A stretch of 64,000 nt of DNA from [Mycobacterium] fortunisiensis (lineage in GTDB: Bacteria; Actinomycetota; Actinomycetes; Mycobacteriales; Mycobacteriaceae): positions 62,001 to 126,000 of the forward strand of contig NZ_VOMB01000005.1 of NCBI RefSeq assembly GCF_019050325.1, read 5' to 3'. A program made the position numbers and the translations under genes. The stretch's first letter is position 1. Every line of letters starts with the position of its first letter. Shown one piece after another: positions 35,366 to 44,720 of this stretch. The notes under the pieces were generated by a model. That model was not told the origin of the DNA. It did no database searches and saw nothing but the letters and a program-made list of their open reading frames with translations.

Positions 35366-36181
35366 TTGACCATCACCGACTACGACGTCCGCTCGCTGTA
35401 TCTCGACCTGCTCCGTCGCAACCTGACTCGGTACGGGATGCATGAGCGGGTGCCTTCAGACTGGCCGCTGCGGCGACGCATTCTTCTCAAGACGGTGAAC
35501 CGGATGAGCCCGCGGCTGCGGGGCACGAGTGTGCGCGATCAACGGGAGCAGCGTGCGCTCGGTCTGGACTGGCCGGCCGAGGCCGAGACGATGATCGGCA
35601 TGAAGCGGCTGACCAGTCTGCAGGAGTGCGTGGAAACCGTGGTGGCCGACGACATCCCCGGTGACCTGATCGAGTGCGGAGTCTGGCGTGGTGGGGCCTG
35701 CATCCTGATGCGCGCGGTCCTCGCCGCCTACGGGGATCACACCAGAAACGTCTGGCTGGCCGACTCATTCCAGGGTGTGCCACGCTCGGATCCGGAAAAT
35801 TACAAGGCGGACAAGGGGATCCGGGCCGAACTGGCCGCCGGCATCCTCGGCGTCTCGGAAGCCGACGTCCGGGCGAACTTCGAGCGGTACGGGCTACTGG
35901 ACGACCGGGTGCGGTTCCTGCCCGGCTGGTTCAAGGACACCCTGCAGGACGCCCCGATCGAGCAGCTGTCGGTGTTGCGGCTGGACGGCGACCTCTACGA
36001 GTCCACGATCCAGGCGCTCGACGCCCTGTACCCCCGGTTGTCGCCGGGCGGATTCTGCATCGTCGACGACTATCTGGCGGTCAAGGCGTGTGAGCAGGCA
36101 GTCACCGATTACCGGGCCAAGCACGGGATCACCGCCGAGATCGTCAACATCGACGGGACAGGAGTGTTGTGGCGCAAGTGA
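35366..36181 (+). CDS. TylF/MycF-type sugar O-methyltransferase
   Basis: 271 residues from TTG 35366. The SAM-binding region is DLIECGVWRGGACILMRAVL, then VWLADSFQGVP with the metal/substrate residues. LRLDGDLYESTIQALDALYP and GGFCIVDDYLAV follow and are typical of TylF-family sugar methyltransferases that use Mg2+. In GPL biosynthesis such enzymes methylate rhamnose or 6-deoxytalose hydroxyls (Rmt proteins). A CGTCAAT copy lies 52 bp upstream. Its stop is directly in frame with the following oxidoreductase, with no intervening canonical start. Confidence 0.9.
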   Translation: MTITDYDVRSLYLDLLRRNLTRYGMHERVPSDWPLRRRILLKTVNRMSPRLRGTSVRDQREQRALGLDWPAEAETMIGMKRLTSLQECVETVVADDIPGDLIECGVWRGGACILMRAVLAAYGDHTRNVWLADSFQGVPRSDPENYKADKGIRAELAAGILGVSEADVRANFERYGLLDDRVRFLPGWFKDTLQDAPIEQLSVLRLDGDLYESTIQALDALYPRLSPGGFCIVDDYLAVKACEQAVTDYRAKHGITAEIVNIDGTGVLWRK

Positions 36182-36199
36182 TCCGGATCGGGCGCTAGC

Positions 36200-37201
36200 A
36201 TCACTGCCCCACCTCACGCGCCCCTGCGGATCGGCATCCTGGGGGCAGCCCAGATCGCCCCGTTGGCTCTGATCGAACCAGCACGGGAGAACGCCGATGT
36301 CTCGGTGGCGGCGGTGGCCGCACGTGACGTGTCGCGGGCCCAAGGGTTCGCCGCGAAACACGGCATCGCCAAGGTGCACCAGAGTTACCAGGAGCTGCTT
36401 GCCGATCCGGAGCTCGATGCGGTCTACAACCCACTGCCAAATAGCTTGCACGGTAGGTGGACTCGTGCCGCGATTGCGGCCGGCAAGCATGTGCTGTGTG
36501 AAAAGCCGTTCACCGCCAACGCCGACGAGGCCCGCGAGATCGCCGAACTCGCCGCCAGTTCCGGTCGGGTGGTGATGGAGGCGTTCCATTACCGCTACCA
36601 CCCGCTGACGATGCGGGTGGAGGAGATCATCGCCTCCGGCGAGCTCGGTACCTTGCAGCGGGTGGACGTCGCGTTCTGCTTCCCGTTGCCGAAGTTCGCC
36701 GACATCCGCTACAACTACACGCTGGCCGGCGGCGCGACCATGGACGCTGGCTGCTATGCCATCCATATGGCACGCCTGTTCGGTGGTTCCACACCGGAAG
36801 TCGTTTCGGCACAAGCGAAACTGCGTGACCGCCAGATCGACCGGGCGATGACGGCCGAGTTGCGTTTCGCCGCTGGGCACACGGGACGGATCCGCTGCTC
36901 CATGTGGTCGTCGGACGTGCTGCGGGTGTCCGCACGGGTGACCGGCGATCGAGGTGAGATACGGGTGCTCAACCCGGTGCTGCCGCACGTGGTCCATCGC
37001 CTCTCGGTTCGATCCGCGGGCCGCAAGCGCGTGGAGCGCTTCTCACGCCGCACGTCTTACGCGTACCAGCTCGATGCCTTCGCGGCCGCGGTGCTACGTG
37101 GCGAACCGGTGCGCACGACACCGCAGGACGCGTTCGAGACCATGACCGTAATCGACGGGGTCTATCGCGCCGCGGGTCTGCCGGTCCGGATGCCTAGCTG
37201 A
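36200..37201 (+). CDS. Gfo/Idh/MocA family oxidoreductase, copy 1
   Basis: About 333 residues. The Rossmann motif LRIGILGAAQIAP begins at about 36224, but no ATG, GTG or TTG lies between the in-frame stop at 36181 and that motif. The first canonical start (TTG 36263) would remove the motif. An ATC at 36200 would give a natural N-terminus (TAPPHAPLRIGILG), matching the paralog, and is used here. Other motifs: HVLCEKPFTANADEA (catalytic Lys in EKP), RYHPLTMRVEEII and GGATMDAGCYAIHMA (catalytic DxxxxH region). The family oxidises or reduces sugar hydroxyls with NAD(P). A sugar role in the cluster is likely. Confidence 0.8.
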   Translation: MTAPPHAPLRIGILGAAQIAPLALIEPARENADVSVAAVAARDVSRAQGFAAKHGIAKVHQSYQELLADPELDAVYNPLPNSLHGRWTRAAIAAGKHVLCEKPFTANADEAREIAELAASSGRVVMEAFHYRYHPLTMRVEEIIASGELGTLQRVDVAFCFPLPKFADIRYNYTLAGGATMDAGCYAIHMARLFGGSTPEVVSAQAKLRDRQIDRAMTAELRFAAGHTGRIRCSMWSSDVLRVSARVTGDRGEIRVLNPVLPHVVHRLSVRSAGRKRVERFSRRTSYAYQLDAFAAAVLRGEPVRTTPQDAFETMTVIDGVYRAAGLPVRMPS

Positions 37202-38015
37202 ACAGCTGGATCTCAGGAGGAAGAGTGGTGTTGGAGAGCCAGCCAGAGGCGGTGCGGGAGAACAGATCCGGACAGCGCAAAGGCCAGTCGTGGTGCATCC
37301 CGGCCGCGGCCCCGTCGACACCGTTGGGCATGCGGTGGGCCAGGGTCGCCGCCCAGCGGCGGACGAACGGCCTCTCGTTGGCCCCGGACAAGAACAGGGT
37401 TGGCGTATCCGACTCGTCGAGTCGCTCGGGGATGGTGAAACCCGCGGATGCGACGACGACATGGGCGAGTTGTGGTCCTGAGCTGAGGCGGACGTCCTCG
37501 TGGTAGTCGTCGAGGTTCGCTGCGGGCACACCCACCTCGCGTGCGTTCCAGCGCCGGTTGACCATCTGCTGGAACCACGGCACCCGGGCCATCGTCCCCA
37601 AAAGCCGCTGCGCCAACCGGACCCCGGGCAGGGTGTTGACCAGGGTTCCGCACAGCACCGCTCGATCCACCAGCTTCGGCTCGGTGGCAAGCAGTTGCAG
37701 CCCGACCTGGGCGCCCAGCGAGTAGCCCACCACGTGGGCGTGGCCGGTGCCCACATGGAAGCGGATGAGTTCTGCTACGGCATCAGCGGCTCGACTCATG
37801 TCGAACGGACCCAGCTCAAAGCTCTTGCCGTACTGGGGCAGATCGGGCACCAGACAACGGTATTGCGGCATGCGATCGACCACCGGCTGCCAGGACCAGC
37901 CGCTCAGGTGCCCGCCGTGCAGGAAGATGACGGCCGGCGCCACGGCCGGACCGTATTCACGCACGAACAGAGCCACGGCGGCAATGCTACTTGGTTGTTC
38001 CGCAGTGTGATTCAT
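37194..38015 (-). CDS. Alpha/beta hydrolase
   Basis: 273 residues from ATG 38015. Features: AVIFLHGGHLSGWSWQPVVD (oxyanion), HVVGYSLGAQVGLQLL (nucleophile Ser in GYSLGA), TPTLFLSGANERPF (acid region) and AAGMHHDWPLRCPDL (catalytic His). The gene is on the opposite strand between the two Gfo/Idh copies and overlaps copy 1 by eight bases. Substrate is unknown. An ester-cleaving role on an acylated sugar or lipid is only a guess. Confidence 0.85.
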   Translation of the reverse strand: MNHTAEQPSSIAAVALFVREYGPAVAPAVIFLHGGHLSGWSWQPVVDRMPQYRCLVPDLPQYGKSFELGPFDMSRAADAVAELIRFHVGTGHAHVVGYSLGAQVGLQLLATEPKLVDRAVLCGTLVNTLPGVRLAQRLLGTMARVPWFQQMVNRRWNAREVGVPAANLDDYHEDVRLSSGPQLAHVVVASAGFTIPERLDESDTPTLFLSGANERPFVRRWAATLAHRMPNGVDGAAAGMHHDWPLRCPDLFSRTASGWLSNTTLPPEIQLFS

Positions 38016-38149
38016 GAGACGAGCACGACACGAGAACCGATCGGACTACGGTCGAACGCCGAGGCTCACCACATTTCTGCCACACCGACAGTGCTGGCAT
38101 GTCAGGATCATTCGTCCACAGAAGGGATTGCCGAGCCGTGGAGAAAGTA

Positions 38150-39163
38150 ATGAAGGCCGGATCACTGCCGGAAACGCAAGCTCCGGTGCGGATCGGCATC
38201 CTGGGGGCCTCGAGCTATGCACCCACCACACTTCTCAACCCCGCCAAGGAAAATGACGAGGTGGTGATCTCAGCGGTGGGATCACGTGAGCTGCCCGGTG
38301 CTCAGGCGTTCGCCGACAAACACGGCATCCCACGGGCGCACGGCAGCCTTCAGGCACTGGTCGAGGATCCGAACCTCGACGCGGTGTACGTCCTCCTGCC
38401 CACCAGCTTGCACGGTAGATGGACCCGGGCAGCACTCGAGGCGGGCAAGCATGTGCTGTGCGAAAAGCCCTTCGTCGCCAACGCCGACGAGGCCCGGGAG
38501 GTCGCCGAGCAGGCGGCGAAGTCGGATCGAGTGGTGATGGAGGCCATCCAATTTCGCCATCATCCGCTGACCTTGCGGGTCGAAGAGATCATCGCCTCGG
38601 GTGAGATCGGCAGGCTACAGCGGGTGGACATCGACTTGTGCGTGCTGCTGCCGACGTTCAAGGGCAACTGCTACAACTACGACTTCGCCGGCGGCGCCAT
38701 GATGGATGCCGGAAGCTATGTGGCCAACATGGCCCGTACATTCGGTGGCTCCACCCCGGAGGTCGTTTCGGCGCAGGCGAAGCTGCGCAGCCCGCAAGTT
38801 GATCGGGCCATGACTGCCGAGTTGCGTTACGCCGGCGGTCATACCGGCCGGATACGGTGCGCGCTGTGGTCATCGAACTTGTTCCGGGCTCGGGCCAAGG
38901 TGGTCGGGGACCGCGGTGAGTTGCGGTGGTTGAGCCCGGCGGCACCGAATCTTTTTCCGCGGCTGTCGATCAGGTCAGACGGCCGCAAGCGGGTGGAGAG
39001 TTTTCCGCGGCGCGCGTGTTACGACTACCAGCTCGATGCGTTCGTGGCGTCGGTGCTTCGTGGGGTGCCGGTGCGGACGACACCGGACGACGCGGTCGAA
39101 AACCTGTCGGTCATCGACGCGGTCTATCGTGCGGCGGGCCTGCCCATCCGGATGCCGAGCTGA
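38150..39163 (+). CDS. Gfo/Idh/MocA family oxidoreductase, copy 2
   Basis: 337 residues from ATG 38150 with GGAG six bases upstream. GTG 38138 is a possible alternative. VRIGILGASSYAPTTLLNPA is the Rossmann motif, HVLCEKPFVANADEA holds the catalytic Lys, and GGAMMDAGSYVANMA the catalytic region, where the His of copy 1 (YAIHMA) is Asn (YVANMA). It is clearly paralogous with copy 1 along its whole length, ending PIRMPS versus PVRMPS. The loss of His suggests a different activity or an inactive partner. The pair is likely to act on nucleotide sugars. Confidence 0.9.
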   Translation: MKAGSLPETQAPVRIGILGASSYAPTTLLNPAKENDEVVISAVGSRELPGAQAFADKHGIPRAHGSLQALVEDPNLDAVYVLLPTSLHGRWTRAALEAGKHVLCEKPFVANADEAREVAEQAAKSDRVVMEAIQFRHHPLTLRVEEIIASGEIGRLQRVDIDLCVLLPTFKGNCYNYDFAGGAMMDAGSYVANMARTFGGSTPEVVSAQAKLRSPQVDRAMTAELRYAGGHTGRIRCALWSSNLFRARAKVVGDRGELRWLSPAAPNLFPRLSIRSDGRKRVESFPRRACYDYQLDAFVASVLRGVPVRTTPDDAVENLSVIDAVYRAAGLPIRMPS

Positions 39164-39190
39164 GACCCATGTCCGTGTGACGCACATCGA

Positions 39191-40831
39191 TCAGGCGGGG
39201 AAATCTGCCTGATCGATGTGCGCCGCCACCCGTAACGCGTTGGCCGCCACGGTCAGGCTCGGGTTCAGCCCGGCGCTGGACGGGAAGAACGAGGTATCCA
39301 CCACGTAGAGGTTGTCCACTTCGTGGGACCGGTTCTGGGGGTTCAACACGCTGGTCTTGGGATCGGTACCGAATCGGCAGGTGCCGCAGACGTGGCCGAG
39401 GTTCGCGTTGTCCTTGCCGCTGCCCAGGGTGATCTTGCGGAACGGGGCGAGCAGCTCCTTGAATCGGCGCATGAATGCCGCGTGCCGTTCGATCTCGTTG
39501 GGGTGCAACCGATACTGCAGACGCATCCGCTGTCGGCCGTCAGAACTGGGTTGCGCCGACGGCAGGATGCGGTTGTCCAGATAGGGCAGGTCTTCCATCA
39601 TCGCCGCCAGCACCAGTCCGCCGGTGAAGAAGCGCTCGTAGACCCGGCGCACCGCCGGCCGCATGGCGCGCAGCGCCTTGCCCCGCGCGCCCGGCCGGTT
39701 GGTGAGCATCTCCATCGGTGGTAGAGCCCCGAAGGATTGCACGGTGCCGTACTTCTGCCCGCCGTAGAAATAGAAGTCGTTGAGGCCGATCTCTTTGTTG
39801 GCGGCGGTGATCCGGCTGTCGGGCTCGGGCCAGATCTCGACCGGATCCAGGAGATGGCGCATCAGGTTGCGTCCCACCCAGTCCGAGCCGTTCGCCAATC
39901 CGCCCGGCCAGTCGCCCGACCGTGAGTTGAGCAGCAGTACCGGGGTGGCCAGCGCGCCGGCGGCCAGGACCACCACCTTGCCCCGCAGCATCAGGGTGCC
40001 TTGGGGATGTTCGCAGATCACGCTGCGCACGCTGGTGCGGTCGGCGTCGAGGCGAACGACGCGGCATTGCGTCAGGAGTTGGGCGCCGTGTTCGGTGACG
40101 GCGGGCAGCACGCCGTTGCGGCCGGCCTCGTTCTTGCACGATCGTGGACACAGGTAGGTCTGACAGGTGGTGCAATCCTCGGTGTAGTCGCACGCCATCG
40201 GCAGGTGGTAAGGATGCAGGCCACGGCCCGTCAGGTAGTCGACCAGAGGCTGGTTGTCGGACGAAAAAGGCGGTGCGGCAGGCAGACCCACGTCGAGCGC
40301 CTCCGGACGCAGCGGGTCGGCCTGACCACGGACGCCCAGCAGCTTCTCGGCCTCGGTGTACCAGGGGAGCATCTCGTCATAGCTCACCGGCCAGGCCTCG
40401 GGCACGGTGGAATCGCCGGGGTCGCGAAAGTTCTGTCGGGGCGTGAAATCGTCGGCGAAGAAACGCTCGCACACCATGCCGTAGAGGGCCGAGGATCCGC
40501 CGGTGCCGCTCCCGATGAACGGCACGAATCGCTTGGGGAAGCGCCTGCTGATGTCCTCGACCTCGTCGGTCGTGCGACCGCCGCGGGCCAGCGCGTCGTA
40601 GTACGCCGCTGGGGAACGCGCCGAGTTGGGCTCGGCCAGTTCCGGCATGGCCGCGCGAATGGTGCCCGGCGCTCCGGGCAGTGTCGAGCGTCCCTTCTCG
40701 ACGAAAAGCACCCGACGGCCCGAACGGGCCAGCCGGTGGCCCAGGGTGCCGCCACCCATGCCGGTGCCCACGACGATGACATCCCAGACGATGCGCTCGG
40801 CTGCGCGCGCGTCTACTCCGCCGTCGGCCAA
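39191..40831 (-). CDS. GMC-family oxidoreductase
   Basis: 546 residues from TTG 40831, with GAGGAG seven bases upstream. The FAD motif is WDVIVVGTGMGGGTLGHRLA, then GSGTGGSSALYGM. A Cys-rich insert, CDYTEDCTTCQTYLCPRSCK, is found in cholesterol-oxidase-like GMC members. VVVLAAGALATPVLLLNS follows. The C-terminal active-site region is HVCGTCRFGTDPKTSVLN, VVDTSFFPSSAGLNPSLTVAANALR (GMC oxidation motif). It oxidises an alcohol with FAD. Substrate is unknown; sterol, sugar and lipid alcohols are all possible. It is divergent from the second Gtf. Confidence 0.88.
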   Translation of the reverse strand: MADGGVDARAAERIVWDVIVVGTGMGGGTLGHRLARSGRRVLFVEKGRSTLPGAPGTIRAAMPELAEPNSARSPAAYYDALARGGRTTDEVEDISRRFPKRFVPFIGSGTGGSSALYGMVCERFFADDFTPRQNFRDPGDSTVPEAWPVSYDEMLPWYTEAEKLLGVRGQADPLRPEALDVGLPAAPPFSSDNQPLVDYLTGRGLHPYHLPMACDYTEDCTTCQTYLCPRSCKNEAGRNGVLPAVTEHGAQLLTQCRVVRLDADRTSVRSVICEHPQGTLMLRGKVVVLAAGALATPVLLLNSRSGDWPGGLANGSDWVGRNLMRHLLDPVEIWPEPDSRITAANKEIGLNDFYFYGGQKYGTVQSFGALPPMEMLTNRPGARGKALRAMRPAVRRVYERFFTGGLVLAAMMEDLPYLDNRILPSAQPSSDGRQRMRLQYRLHPNEIERHAAFMRRFKELLAPFRKITLGSGKDNANLGHVCGTCRFGTDPKTSVLNPQNRSHEVDNLYVVDTSFFPSSAGLNPSLTVAANALRVAAHIDQADFPA

Positions 40832-41017
40832 AGTCGAGCTCCTCTGCGTGATGGCCCAAAGATCGGCCAGGGACCGACGCTGCGAAGTTACCTGCTCAGC
40901 CGGTCGGGCATACCCCGTTTTGCGGCGATAACTTACGATATCGTCAAAATCTGTCCGAGCCGAACCCGCCGTCGGCGAACATGGACGATCCCAGGGACGG
41001 AAAGGCCAGGGCCCGCT

Positions 41018-42283
41018 ATGAAATTGGTGCTGGCGAGCTATGGCGGCCGCGGCGACGTCGAGCCCGCGGTCGTGGTGGGGCGCGAATTGCAGCGTCGAGG
41101 GCATGAGGTTTCCATGGCCGTGCCGCCGAACCTGGTGGGTTTTGTCGAGTCGGCCGGGCTGACGGGGGACGCCTACGGGCTGGACTCGAATCCGATTCTG
41201 GACCTGCAGCGCGAGTACTTCACCTGCTACTCCCGGACCCCGTGGAAGGTCAAGGAACTCAGACGGATGTCGCGCGAGACCGAGCGGTTCGCGGCCGAAT
41301 GCTGGGCGCAGATGACCAAGACGCTGACCTCCGTGGCCGACGGTGCCGACCTGCTGCTCACCGGCCTGATCTTCGAGCAGCCCGCGGCCAACGTCGCCGA
41401 GTACTTCGACCTCCCACTGGTCACGCTGCATTACTTCCCGGTCCGGGCGCACGGCCAGTTGCTGCCGTTCGTGCCGGCGCCGTTGGGCCGCAAGGCCATG
41501 GCGGTGAACGACTGGTTGGCGTGGCGCGGCACGAAGAAGGACGAAGACGCGCAGCGTCGTGAGCTGGGCCTGCCGGCGGCGACGCGTCCCGCACCGCAGC
41601 GGATCGCCGACCGCGGCTCGCTGGAAATCCAGGCCTACGACCAGGTGTGCTTCCCGGGGCTGGCGGTCGAATGGGCGCGCTGGGCCGACCAGCGGCCCTT
41701 TGTCGGTGGATTGGCGATGGCCTCGCCGACGGATGCCGACGACGATGCGGCTTCGTGGGTGCGGCAGGGAACGCCGCCGATCTTCTTCGGGTTCGGCAGC
41801 GTGCCGATCGGATCCCCGGCCGAGACGATCGCCATGATCAGTGCGGCCTGCGCGCAGTTGGGGGAGCGCGCGCTGATCGGGGCCGGGGGCACCGACCTGA
41901 GCGGGGCGCCACAGTCCGAGCACGTCAAGGTGGTTGGCCAGGTGAATTACGCGACGCTGTTCCCGCTCTGTCGTGCGGTGGTACACCACGGCGGCGCCGG
42001 CACCTTGGCCGCATGCCTGCGGGCCGGGGTGCCGCAGTTGGTGCTGTGGACGCTGCCTGATCAGCCGTTCTTCGCGGCTCAGCTCAAGCGGATGAAAGTC
42101 GGTGCCGGAAGGCGTTTTTCGGCGACCACCGCCAAGACGCTGGTGGCCGACCTGCGCCGGATCCTTGCCCCGGAATACCTGACCCGGGCCCGAGAACTCG
42201 CACCGCAGATCACCATGCCCGCGCACAGTGCGGTGGCGGCCGCGGATCTGGTCGAAGACTTCGCCCGCCGCCGGCGGGGCTGA
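41018..42283 (+). CDS. GT1-family glycosyltransferase (GPL Gtf type)
   Basis: 421 residues from ATG 41018. N-terminus MKLVLASYGGRGDVEPAVVVG, then [20 protein letters not shown] and AVVHHGGAGTLAACLRAGVP as donor-site motifs. It is collinear with the Gtf at 33966, including the shared AYDQVCFPGLAVEWA segment. One of the three sugar transfers of GPL assembly is the expected role, but not which. The upstream 190 bp, shared with the GMC gene, contains an AT-rich stretch (GATAACTTACGATATCGTCA). Confidence 0.93.
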   Translation: MKLVLASYGGRGDVEPAVVVGRELQRRGHEVSMAVPPNLVGFVESAGLTGDAYGLDSNPILDLQREYFTCYSRTPWKVKELRRMSRETERFAAECWAQMTKTLTSVADGADLLLTGLIFEQPAANVAEYFDLPLVTLHYFPVRAHGQLLPFVPAPLGRKAMAVNDWLAWRGTKKDEDAQRRELGLPAATRPAPQRIADRGSLEIQAYDQVCFPGLAVEWARWADQRPFVGGLAMASPTDADDDAASWVRQGTPPIFFGFGSVPIGSPAETIAMISAACAQLGERALIGAGGTDLSGAPQSEHVKVVGQVNYATLFPLCRAVVHHGGAGTLAACLRAGVPQLVLWTLPDQPFFAAQLKRMKVGAGRRFSATTAKTLVADLRRILAPEYLTRARELAPQITMPAHSAVAAADLVEDFARRRRG

Positions 42284-42299
42284 TCGCCGGCGGTCGCCC

Positions 42300-43055
42300 T
42301 CAGTTGCGGATCAGAAAACCGTACGGAGCGAAGGTGAAGCCGAACTTGTTCTCGCGCTCCACGTCGTGGGTGTAGTCATCGGGGAATTGCTGCTCGTAGG
42401 CTTCGACGGCCTCGTACGGGCCGGGCCCCCACCCGGGGAGCACGGGGTGGCCGTTGACGGTGGAATCCTCGACCAACAGATAGTCGCCGGACGACAGCAG
42501 CGGCCGCAGGAGCTTCATCTCGGCCAGCACGTGATCCATCGAGTGGTCGCTGTCGAGGATGGCGAAGATCTTGCCGGGGTACTCGCTCTTGAGCCGCTGG
42601 ATCTGCTCAGCAATCTCGGGACGAGTGGAGGACGACTCGATGAACTCGATGTCGGGATCGCGGCGCGCGGCCGGGTCGAGGTGTTTGTGACTGATGTCCA
42701 CCGACAGCACTTTGAATGGCTGGCCGAGCCGCTTCATGATCGTGGCGAAGAATAGCGCCGAGCCACCCTGATTCGTGCCGAATTCGATTATCAGGGACGG
42801 CTTCAGGTCGGCGATTATTTCCTGATAGTTCCACATGTCGCTGACGGACTTCCATGTGGTTACCCCTAGCCAGCTGGTCTTTTGCCAGACAAAGGTGTTG
42901 TAATACCACTTGTGGTATTCCTCGGCCTCTGAGCCGGTCGGTTGGTAGAAAGCCACCGCAGCGACCGAATTCACGAGTCTCCGCAGGGACACCAGGGTGG
43001 CCATTGCAATTCCCGAAAAGGTGGTCTTCTCGACAGATTCGCGTCTCAGTACCAT
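42300..43055 (-). CDS. CmcI-family methyltransferase, copy 1
   Basis: 251 residues from ATG 43055, with GGGGAG upstream. The SAM-binding region is SLIIEFGTNQGGSALFFATI, then VLSVDISHKHL, FAILDSDHSMDHVLAEM (metal ligands) and YLLVEDSTVNG. The C-terminus is YTHDVERENKFGFTFAPYGF. The family is annotated cephalosporin hydroxylase/CmcI but includes rhamnosyl O-methyltransferases of mycobacterial phenolic glycolipid and GPL. A rhamnose O-methyltransferase role fits. It is a paralog of the gene at 47014. Confidence 0.9.
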   Translation of the reverse strand: MVLRRESVEKTTFSGIAMATLVSLRRLVNSVAAVAFYQPTGSEAEEYHKWYYNTFVWQKTSWLGVTTWKSVSDMWNYQEIIADLKPSLIIEFGTNQGGSALFFATIMKRLGQPFKVLSVDISHKHLDPAARRDPDIEFIESSSTRPEIAEQIQRLKSEYPGKIFAILDSDHSMDHVLAEMKLLRPLLSSGDYLLVEDSTVNGHPVLPGWGPGPYEAVEAYEQQFPDDYTHDVERENKFGFTFAPYGFLIRN

Positions 43056-43289
43056 GGAAACTCCCCGTCTGGATTTCGTGACTTCGGCGATGCTCCGCCG
43101 GATGCTAGCAGCGGCTGATGCCCAGCTGGACGCGATCTCAGGAAAAATTTCCGCTAGCGTCAGTTTCGCCCCGAATCTCGAGTCGCTGACGCTCGCGTGA
43201 ATTAAGCTGCCGAGCGATCGGCGTCGGAGGTGCGGCCTTCGCTGTCATCGTCGGACGGCGCGCGCAGCACCGGGAAGGCTGGGTATCGC

Positions 43290-44672
43290 ATGGCTAGAGG
43301 AGCGTTCGGAAGCAGCGACGCCGAAATCGATCTGCTGGTTCGCGGCAAGCGGTGCGGGATCGCCGTGGTCGGATTCGGCTACATCGGCACCGTGATCGGT
43401 GCCGTGCTGGCCGATCGCGGATGGCCGGTGACCGGTATCGACGTGCGGCAAAGCGTGGTTGACGAGCTCAACCTCGGCAAGACCTCGGTGGCCGAGCCGG
43501 GGCTGAGCGAACTGGTGGCCAACAGTGTGCGGACCGGTCGGCTGCGCGCCACGACCGATTTCGGTGTGATCGCCGAAAACGACTTCGTCATCGTCAATGT
43601 CGGGACGCCCTTGGGACCGGACTACGAGCCGATCGTCGACGACATCAAAGCCGCCGCGGCCGCGGTGGGTGAGCACCTGCAGGCCGGCCATGTGGTGATC
43701 CTCAAGAGCACGGTGCCGCCCGACACCACCGAGACACTCGTCCGGCCCATCCTCGAAGCCGCCTCGGGTTTGCGTGCGGGCGTGGACTTCGGGCTCGCGT
43801 TCTGCCCCGAACGCCTGGCCGAAGGACAGGCCATTCACGAGTTGACCTCGATCCCGGTCGTGGTCGGCGCGGTCGACGAGCGCAGCGCACGGGCGTGCGC
43901 CACGTTGTGGCGCCATGCCCTGGGGGTGGACTCCGTGGTGGTCGACGATCCGCGAACCGCCGAGATGGTCAAGCTCGCCGACAACCTCTGGGTCGATCTC
44001 AACGTCGCGATGGCGAACGAGCTCGCCAAGCTGTGCGATCAGCTCGACATGGATGCCCTCCAGGTCATCGACGCGGCCAACACCATGCCGAAAGGCACCC
44101 ACAACGTCAACATCCTGCGGCCGAGCATGGGCGTCGGCGGGTACTGCCTGACGAAGGATCCGTGGTTCGTCAACCACCTGGGCGAGTCCGTCGGGCTGGA
44201 GCTGTCGATCCCGCGCACATCGCGGACCGTCAACGACACGATGCCCACGTATACCTACGGTCTGCTCACCCAGTTGCTCGCCGATCAGGGAAAGGCGATC
44301 CAGGACAGCAAGATTGCGGTGTTGGGTATCGCGTTCAAGAACAACACCGGTGACTGCCGTCTGACGCCGACCAAGTACGTCTGCGCGCTGCTCGAAGAGT
44401 CGGGCTGTCAGCTCTCGGTCCACGATCCGTGGGTGCCGGACGACGAAGCCGTCACGGTGACGAGCGTCCCGCTGAGCCCGGACATCGAATCCGCGGTCAA
44501 GGATGCCGATGCGTTGGTGGTGTTGGCCGGGCACCGTGAGTTCCATCAGACGCCGCTCACCCGGCTGGCGGACCTGACGGCAGCCGGGTGTGTATTCCTC
44601 GACGGCCGTAACAGTTTCGACCCTGCGGCGGTACGAGCCGCCGGCTTCGTCTACAAGGGGATCGGCCGCTGA
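43290..44672 (+). CDS. UDP-glucose/GDP-mannose dehydrogenase family protein
   Basis: 460 residues from ATG 43290. NAD motif CGIAVVGFGYIGTVIGAVLA, then FVIVNVGTPLG, ILKSTVPPDTTETL, FCPERLAEGQAIHEL, and the catalytic Cys in GVGGYCLTKDPWF. C-terminal domain: KIAVLGIAFKNNTGDCRLTP. This is the WecC-like subgroup, oxidising the C6 alcohol of a nucleotide sugar to a uronate. Paired with the epimerase directly downstream, it could supply a uronic acid or, after decarboxylation, a pentose. M. avium GPL serovar loci are known to carry a similar dehydrogenase. Confidence 0.93.
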   Translation: MARGAFGSSDAEIDLLVRGKRCGIAVVGFGYIGTVIGAVLADRGWPVTGIDVRQSVVDELNLGKTSVAEPGLSELVANSVRTGRLRATTDFGVIAENDFVIVNVGTPLGPDYEPIVDDIKAAAAAVGEHLQAGHVVILKSTVPPDTTETLVRPILEAASGLRAGVDFGLAFCPERLAEGQAIHELTSIPVVVGAVDERSARACATLWRHALGVDSVVVDDPRTAEMVKLADNLWVDLNVAMANELAKLCDQLDMDALQVIDAANTMPKGTHNVNILRPSMGVGGYCLTKDPWFVNHLGESVGLELSIPRTSRTVNDTMPTYTYGLLTQLLADQGKAIQDSKIAVLGIAFKNNTGDCRLTPTKYVCALLEESGCQLSVHDPWVPDDEAVTVTSVPLSPDIESAVKDADALVVLAGHREFHQTPLTRLADLTAAGCVFLDGRNSFDPAAVRAAGFVYKGIGR

Positions 44673-44720
44673 GCGGCCGACGTGTGAACCCGGACCGCTA
44701 CCCGAGATGAAAGAGTGACG

